Below, piece by piece: positions 23,129-26,930 of a DNA stretch of 26,930 nt. The stretch is from a virus, in IMG/VR virus record IMGVR_UViG_3300031364_000012, positions 1-26,930 of that record; one strand, 5' to 3'. The notes under the pieces were generated by a model. That model ran no database searches and was not told the DNA's origin. It saw only the letters and a list, made by a program, of their open reading frames with translations. Made by a program: the position numbers and the translations under genes. Each line of letters begins with the position of its first letter. Position 1 is the first letter of the stretch.

Positions 23129-23602
23129 TTAGCGCGAGGTTGGGGCTATCTCAAGGTATGCATCACCCAGGTATTGGGTGCAGCGCCAGCAACTAATTGC
23201 ATCGGATCTGTTAATGGCTGCACATTTTGGGCAGAGCACTGTTCCAGATGGCGCTGATCCAACAGATTCCATTTCTAATGGTGTAGCTCCAACAGGCTCC
23301 TTTTGTTCTTCCTCCTTAACAAACTTTCCATCTATCATCTTGCCTTTGCGATCTTTGATCTCGCTCCATGCATGAGCAAGGCATTGCTCCAAATGATACC
23401 CGAACATGTGGGAGAGGTTGGTTAGGACGACGATGCAGTCGCCTACAGCGTCTTTGACTTCGGTGCGATCTCGCTTATCAATGGCGAGTTTGAGTTCGTT
23501 CATTTCTTCCTGAAGCTTTTCGTATTGCTTTTCCACAGTTGAATAGGCGAAGATGCCCCGTTCTGCTGACCAGTTAACGATGTCTTTGAGTAGGTGATCC
23601 AT
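23129..23602 (-). CDS. MazG-like nucleotide pyrophosphohydrolase with C-terminal zinc ribbon
   Basis: MazG-type enzymes hydrolyse NTPs or dNTPs to monophosphates. The first 95 residues hold the metal-binding pattern EExxE (E32, E33, E36 in KLQEEMNELK) and ExxD (E48, D51 in TEVKDAVGDCIVVL), followed by the AWSEIKDRKGKMIDGKFVK ending typical of phage MazG-like proteins. After an acidic Pro/Gly linker comes a four-Cys zinc ribbon (C124-x2-C127 and C138-x2-C141). The added ribbon is unusual for such a short enzyme. GGGAG lies about 8 nt before the ATG. It is between the polymerase and the NTPase genes, consistent with control of the nucleotide pool. Confidence 0.82.
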   Translation of the reverse strand: MDHLLKDIVNWSAERGIFAYSTVEKQYEKLQEEMNELKLAIDKRDRTEVKDAVGDCIVVLTNLSHMFGYHLEQCLAHAWSEIKDRKGKMIDGKFVKEEEQKEPVGATPLEMESVGSAPSGTVLCPKCAAINRSDAISCWRCTQYLGDAYLEIAPTSR

Positions 23603-23626
23603 GTTATTTGTCTCCCTTCGTTTTGC

Positions 23627-26218
23627 TTAGGTTTGGTTAGGTTCGAACTCGTGCAGTTCTCCCCAGTTGGCTCCGGCTTTGAACTCTGCAGGGATGATGA
23701 GTTCTCTGCCTTTTATCGTAAGTGGTATCTCCATTGCAGCTTTGATTCTTGGTATTGACCAAGCGATAAGATGTGGTGCTATCTGAGTTACAACTTCGTC
23801 GTGCACGTTGAGAAGGATTTGGATTTTTGGTTCGTAGTTCTCGAAGATTGTTTCTATTCCTTGCTCAACGATTTCGCCTACAGTGTTTTGTGGAGAGAAG
23901 GCATAGGCTGCTTTCCAAAGATTGTTGTTGAAGCGACCTTGGAACACACGTCTTCTTCCAAAAGAACTGGTTAGAGTGCGTGTTGCGCGGAGTTGTTCTT
24001 GGATTCCCCTATGCCATTCACGGAGCAAAGGCTTGCTGGAAAGGCGACCTTCGAGTAGCTGGTTGCACACCGCGTATGGAAGGACAAAGCCTTGACGAGC
24101 CAGGCTCATCTGGAATTGCTTTGGCCCCATGCCATAGGAGACGCCGTATTCGATCTCCTTTCCCATTTGTCGAAACTCAAAGTGGGTGAACTCATCTCCA
24201 GTTAGGTAGAACTTTGCCATTTCCTTAAGCTTGCCATAGGAAAGTTCGTCAGGGAATTGAAAGATTTCCTTTGCATTTTCCCAGTGGATGTTACATGTTG
24301 GATCGAGGAAGCGGTTGATCATGCGCAAGTCTTCTGATTCCCATGCAACAACACGAGCCTCGGCTTGGGACAAGTCAGATGCAAGCATGAGCATCTTTCC
24401 ATTGACCAGCGTCGAAGCGACTTTTGGACCAGCGACCTTGGTGACAAGGGCTACGATCTTTTCCCATTCCTCTGGAGGGTAAGGTTCCATGTCATCTGTG
24501 ATGAACATGGTTCGAATTGCTCGACCTTCGTCAGAACGCACTGGGATGTTTTGAAGGTTTCCTCCCGCGCCAAAGTGACTTTCTGAAGAGGACAAGCGGT
24601 ATGTTGAGACAAAGCCATAGGATGTACGGACACGTCCGTCTGTGTTCATTTCCATTGAGGCATAGGTGGAATGGAGCTTGGAAAACTTCTTATACTCCAT
24701 GATCTGTTGAATGACCTCTTCGCCAGGGTACAAACGCTTCAGCTTCTGCATTGCATCTTTATCTGCGGTGAGCGGTTGGTCTTTCTTTTTAAAATTCCTT
24801 TGCGGCTTGAAGTTGTGCTTGTAGTAGAGAAGGGCGATGAGCTGTTTGGAAGAGTTTAAGTTTATGTATTCTCCTTCCATGCGGCAAACTGTCTGATGGG
24901 CGATGTTAGCTCTGTCGAAATACTCCTTTTCCAGCTCTGCTTTTCTTTCAACGTCCATTCGAACTCCACGAATTTGCATAGCGAGCAAGCTTGGCATAAA
25001 GCTCATGCTTCGTTTGTAACCTTGCCAGGTTCCCATTTGCGCAGCAATATCGCGAAGCTGCGGATGGATTTCCTTGGTGCAGGCGCAATCTTTTAAGTTG
25101 TATTCGAACTCGGCTTTGTCACCTCCACGCTTGCCATAGTTGACTTTGCCCTCGTCCTTGTAGTAGGCCTCCCAGGTGTACATGGAGGTAAGGGTTTCCA
25201 AGCTTTTTCTCATAGCTGGAAAACTTGCATGGTGCAGCCACATTGTGTCCTCGTAAGTCTTTGCATCAACGCGGAGCCCATAGTATTTGCCAAGAATGCT
25301 TAAGTCGTAGCCTCCATTTTGAAAGATCTTCTTTGCCTTTGGATTGAGGAAGTAAGCGGAGATAAGGCGAAGGAGCTGCGCCTCTTCTGCTGCGGTCCAT
25401 GCAAAGCGCTGCTGTCTTAGAAAAGGTACGACGAACCCATACTCTGGATTTGGTGCAAAACCAATACACCAAAGGATCGGCCCTTCTGGACCGTATAATG
25501 TCTCAATGTCAACTGAGCAGTCAATGCTTTCCCTGTTGAGCTTTTCCAATCGTGCGACCAGACCGCCAAAAGCCACATCGATATCAAGGTTCCGTTTAGG
25601 ACGTCTGATTTCCGCAAACTCGCCCTGAACCCGTATTCGCTCAAGGTCGCGGAGGAATAGTGGCAAAGCGTTGTTGGCAAGTTCTTTTTTAACTCCAATG
25701 AGTTTCTCTTCTGGCTCGCTGATAAGGCGAAGGACACCACTGGGGTGGAGAGTAACATAGACCTTGTATCCATCAACCAGTGTGCAGGGAAGAACACTCC
25801 CTCTCCATTTCCATACGCGCTTCTTGCCAGTGAGCACGAACATAGACTCGTATCCGAGGGCGACAATAAGATTCGGCCGTGGATCGAGTTCGATAAGCCA
25901 ATTACGAAGATTTTCAACATGTTCCCTTCCCTCCCAAGTAAGTATTGTCTTACGTTTGTCTTCAAAGAAGTAACCTGCATCGTTGCCTGGAGGCCGTTGG
26001 ACAAAGACATTGTTTAGCAGAACCTCGTTGCGCAGCAATCCTATCTGCTTGGCACAGCGAAACATGAATTGGCCGGCGCTGCCAATGAATGGCTCAAGTC
26101 CGTTGTCTTCTTCTTCTCCTGGGCTTTGCCCAATCATAAGAATCTTTGCGTCCAGCGGACCGGAGGGTGGAACGATGTTAGTGGTAAGGCGCTCTGGTGC
26201 TGAGTTTTGTTCGTTCAT
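23627..26218 (-). CDS. Family A DNA polymerase with N-terminal UDG-like domain
   Basis: Replicative polymerase, 863 aa, in three parts. Residues 25-165 are uracil-DNA-glycosylase-like (family 4/5): GQSPGEEEDNG (30-40), NNVFVQRPPGN (69-79) and LHPSGVLR (157-164). The 3'-5' exonuclease keeps D237/E239 (VDIE), D305 (NGGYDLS) and Y373/D377. The polymerase has motif A DLSQAEAR (D615), motif B R683/K687/Y691 (RQMGKEIEYGVSYG) and motif C VHDEV (805-809). About 35 extra residues (574-609) lie before motif A. The UDG part lacks the four Fe-S cysteines, and Gln31 replaces the motif-1 Glu. AAGG lies 8 nt before the ATG; palindrome copy 6 lies just upstream. Confidence 0.93.
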   Translation of the reverse strand: MNEQNSAPERLTTNIVPPSGPLDAKILMIGQSPGEEEDNGLEPFIGSAGQFMFRCAKQIGLLRNEVLLNNVFVQRPPGNDAGYFFEDKRKTILTWEGREHVENLRNWLIELDPRPNLIVALGYESMFVLTGKKRVWKWRGSVLPCTLVDGYKVYVTLHPSGVLRLISEPEEKLIGVKKELANNALPLFLRDLERIRVQGEFAEIRRPKRNLDIDVAFGGLVARLEKLNRESIDCSVDIETLYGPEGPILWCIGFAPNPEYGFVVPFLRQQRFAWTAAEEAQLLRLISAYFLNPKAKKIFQNGGYDLSILGKYYGLRVDAKTYEDTMWLHHASFPAMRKSLETLTSMYTWEAYYKDEGKVNYGKRGGDKAEFEYNLKDCACTKEIHPQLRDIAAQMGTWQGYKRSMSFMPSLLAMQIRGVRMDVERKAELEKEYFDRANIAHQTVCRMEGEYINLNSSKQLIALLYYKHNFKPQRNFKKKDQPLTADKDAMQKLKRLYPGEEVIQQIMEYKKFSKLHSTYASMEMNTDGRVRTSYGFVSTYRLSSSESHFGAGGNLQNIPVRSDEGRAIRTMFITDDMEPYPPEEWEKIVALVTKVAGPKVASTLVNGKMLMLASDLSQAEARVVAWESEDLRMINRFLDPTCNIHWENAKEIFQFPDELSYGKLKEMAKFYLTGDEFTHFEFRQMGKEIEYGVSYGMGPKQFQMSLARQGFVLPYAVCNQLLEGRLSSKPLLREWHRGIQEQLRATRTLTSSFGRRRVFQGRFNNNLWKAAYAFSPQNTVGEIVEQGIETIFENYEPKIQILLNVHDEVVTQIAPHLIAWSIPRIKAAMEIPLTIKGRELIIPAEFKAGANWGELHEFEPNQT

Positions 26219-26230
26219 AATCTGGTCCTT

Positions 26231-26243
26231 TTCATTTAATGAA
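26231..26243 (-). repeat. Palindrome TTCATTWAATGAA, copy 6
   Basis: Perfect copy (centre T on the plus strand, A on the coding strand). It contains the TAA stop of the 130 aa gene and ends 12 nt before the polymerase ATG, abutting its AAGG ribosome site. It fills most of the 17-nt gap between the two genes. Confidence 0.9.
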
Positions 26244-26628
26244 CCGGGCGAGGCTTACGGGTCTTGCAAGCCTTGGCGAAGGCCTTCTTGAGCTCTGGAA
26301 TGATCTTGACAAGGCCCAGGGAGGCTTTGGAAATTACTTCGGAAAACTGGGCGTGGTCAAAGTGAAATGTGAAACGGTCGGTCCCCCAGCTTACCGATGG
26401 TGCTTGCTCAAAACGAAACCCACTTATGGCAAGGAGGCATTCTATGACCTCGTGAAGAAGAACATTGAATAGTTGGTACCATTCATTATGTTCATAGTCA
26501 ATGCCAATGACAATCCGAGGCAGTGCTGTCCCGTCGTATTTGGAATAGAACTCTCCGCCGAGTCCGTCACGGATGTAGATGTCTGCTTTGTAATGGCCAA
26601 AGTCTGTTGTCATAAGCTTCTTTAGCAT
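26236..26628 (-). CDS. Unknown protein with HEVIE motif (130 aa)
   Basis: The protein begins with beta strands (HYKADIYIRDGLGG; LPRIVIGIDY) and then has a helix NVLLHEVIECLLAIS (residues 55-69). The H59-E60-x2-E63 pattern resembles, but does not equal, the HExxH zinc site of metallopeptidases, so catalysis cannot be claimed. After FTFHFDHAQFSEVI a helical, Lys-rich tail follows. It starts at ATG 26628 (TAATG overlap with the previous stop) with AGGAGAAGG upstream, so it is translated. Its stop lies in palindrome copy 6. Phage early-operon proteins of this kind commonly have no assigned role. Confidence 0.72.
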   Translation of the reverse strand: MLKKLMTTDFGHYKADIYIRDGLGGEFYSKYDGTALPRIVIGIDYEHNEWYQLFNVLLHEVIECLLAISGFRFEQAPSVSWGTDRFTFHFDHAQFSEVISKASLGLVKIIPELKKAFAKACKTRKPRPVH

Positions 26629-26849
26629 TATCCTTCTCCTAAGTTAGGATCGCTGCTTTCATTTGGTGGAACGTCCAGGCGAACAACTTCCATATAGAGA
26701 AGAAGATCGGAAAGATAAGCTTCGTGGACGGCGCGAGTGTTGCAGTGAATGCACTCTGTGCTTATGACAATCTTAACGTGTGGTCCGTAGTTGTAGTTTT
26801 CCATATTTCTTACTTCTGGGGTGCAAATTGCACATCGTTTAGTTCCCAT
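26628..26849 (-). CDS. Small Cys-rich protein, possible zinc finger (73 aa)
   Basis: Two CxxC pairs (C6/C9 in RCAIC and C33/C36 in ECIHC) frame a strand (HVKIVIS), the outline of a small zinc ribbon. The C-terminal half is a helix (AYLSDLLLYMEVVRL) and an acidic tail. The start has an excellent ribosome site (AGGAGG seven nt before ATG 26849). Its stop shares one base with the ATG of the next gene. It could be a DNA- or protein-binding regulator, but only the Cys pattern supports that. Confidence 0.7.
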   Translation of the reverse strand: MGTKRCAICTPEVRNMENYNYGPHVKIVISTECIHCNTRAVHEAYLSDLLLYMEVVRLDVPPNESSDPNLGEG

Positions 26850-26930
26850 TTTGCTGACCTCCTTTTTGCCAATCTGTCATTTCGTTGCGAAGCTCTGGAT
26901 GGCTGGTCCAAATTCTTATCCAGTCGGCAG
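26839..26930 (-). CDS. 3' end of an upstream gene (partial)
   Basis: Reading inward from the right edge, one frame stays open for 29 codons: ADWIRIWTSHPELRNEMTD, then WQKGGQQNGN and TAA at 26839-26841. The stop overlaps the start of the following gene by 11 nt, as other genes here do. The other two frames stop at once or look non-coding. The Trp-rich, charged helix could end a replication or DNA-binding protein, but the fragment is too short to identify. Confidence 0.5.
   Translation of the reverse strand, partial: ADWIRIWTSHPELRNEMTDWQKGGQQNGN

Noticed and set aside
3440-26243. The 13-bp palindrome as a known host operator (Fur, FNR, ArgR, LexA)
   Set aside because: The half-site TTCATT does not match the consensus half-sites I know for these regulators, so no known regulator is assigned.

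Overview
The window is about 27 kb of a tailed double-stranded DNA phage (Caudoviricetes) with a podovirus-type virion. The genes present are small and large terminase, portal, scaffold, HK97-fold capsid, a short-tail adaptor, a large nozzle-type tail protein and a set of very large probable ejection proteins. There is no tape measure, tail tube, sheath or contractile baseplate. No tRNA, rRNA, CRISPR array, integrase or insertion sequence was seen. The three-TM holin and strong AGGAGG ribosome sites fit a bacterial, probably proteobacterial, host, but the host cannot be fixed from sequence alone.

Layout. Plus strand, about 142-21454: a tightly packed morphogenesis and lysis operon with mostly 1-20 nt overlaps. 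It reads: possible late promoter (55-83), unknown Ser/Gly-rich protein, TerS, TerL, small basic protein, exported beta-rich protein, small membrane protein, holin, small protein, portal, small protein, scaffold, major capsid protein, small Lys-rich protein, capsid-associated protein, structured leader, three unknown proteins, adaptor, tail fibre, nozzle, coiled-coil protein and two probable ejection proteins. Minus strand, 26930-21451: a replication and nucleotide cassette read toward the late operon. It reads: partial unknown gene, Cys-rich small protein, unknown 130 aa protein, UDG-like/family A DNA polymerase fusion, MazG-like pyrophosphatase with zinc ribbon, DUF3987/helicase-like NTPase and a secreted 140 aa protein. 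The two blocks meet tail to tail with overlapping stop codons and no visible terminator.

The most striking unexplained signal is a 13-bp perfect palindrome, TTCATTWAATGAA, present six times without mismatch (3440, 9443, 11917, 18322, 21839, 26231). Every copy lies within roughly 100 nt of a gene start, in both the late (+) and early (-) blocks, either just upstream of a Shine-Dalgarno or inside the first codons. This looks like a dispersed operator or start-associated element, comparable in concept to mycobacteriophage stoperators, but of a sequence I do not recognise. Other notable points: the UDG-like domain on the polymerase has lost its expected Fe-S cysteines and has Gln at the usual motif-1 Glu. 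A perfect H-type pseudoknot can be drawn over the Shine-Dalgarno at 10317-10362. A virion-protein-like beta domain carries a signal peptide. No endolysin or spanin was recognised in this window.
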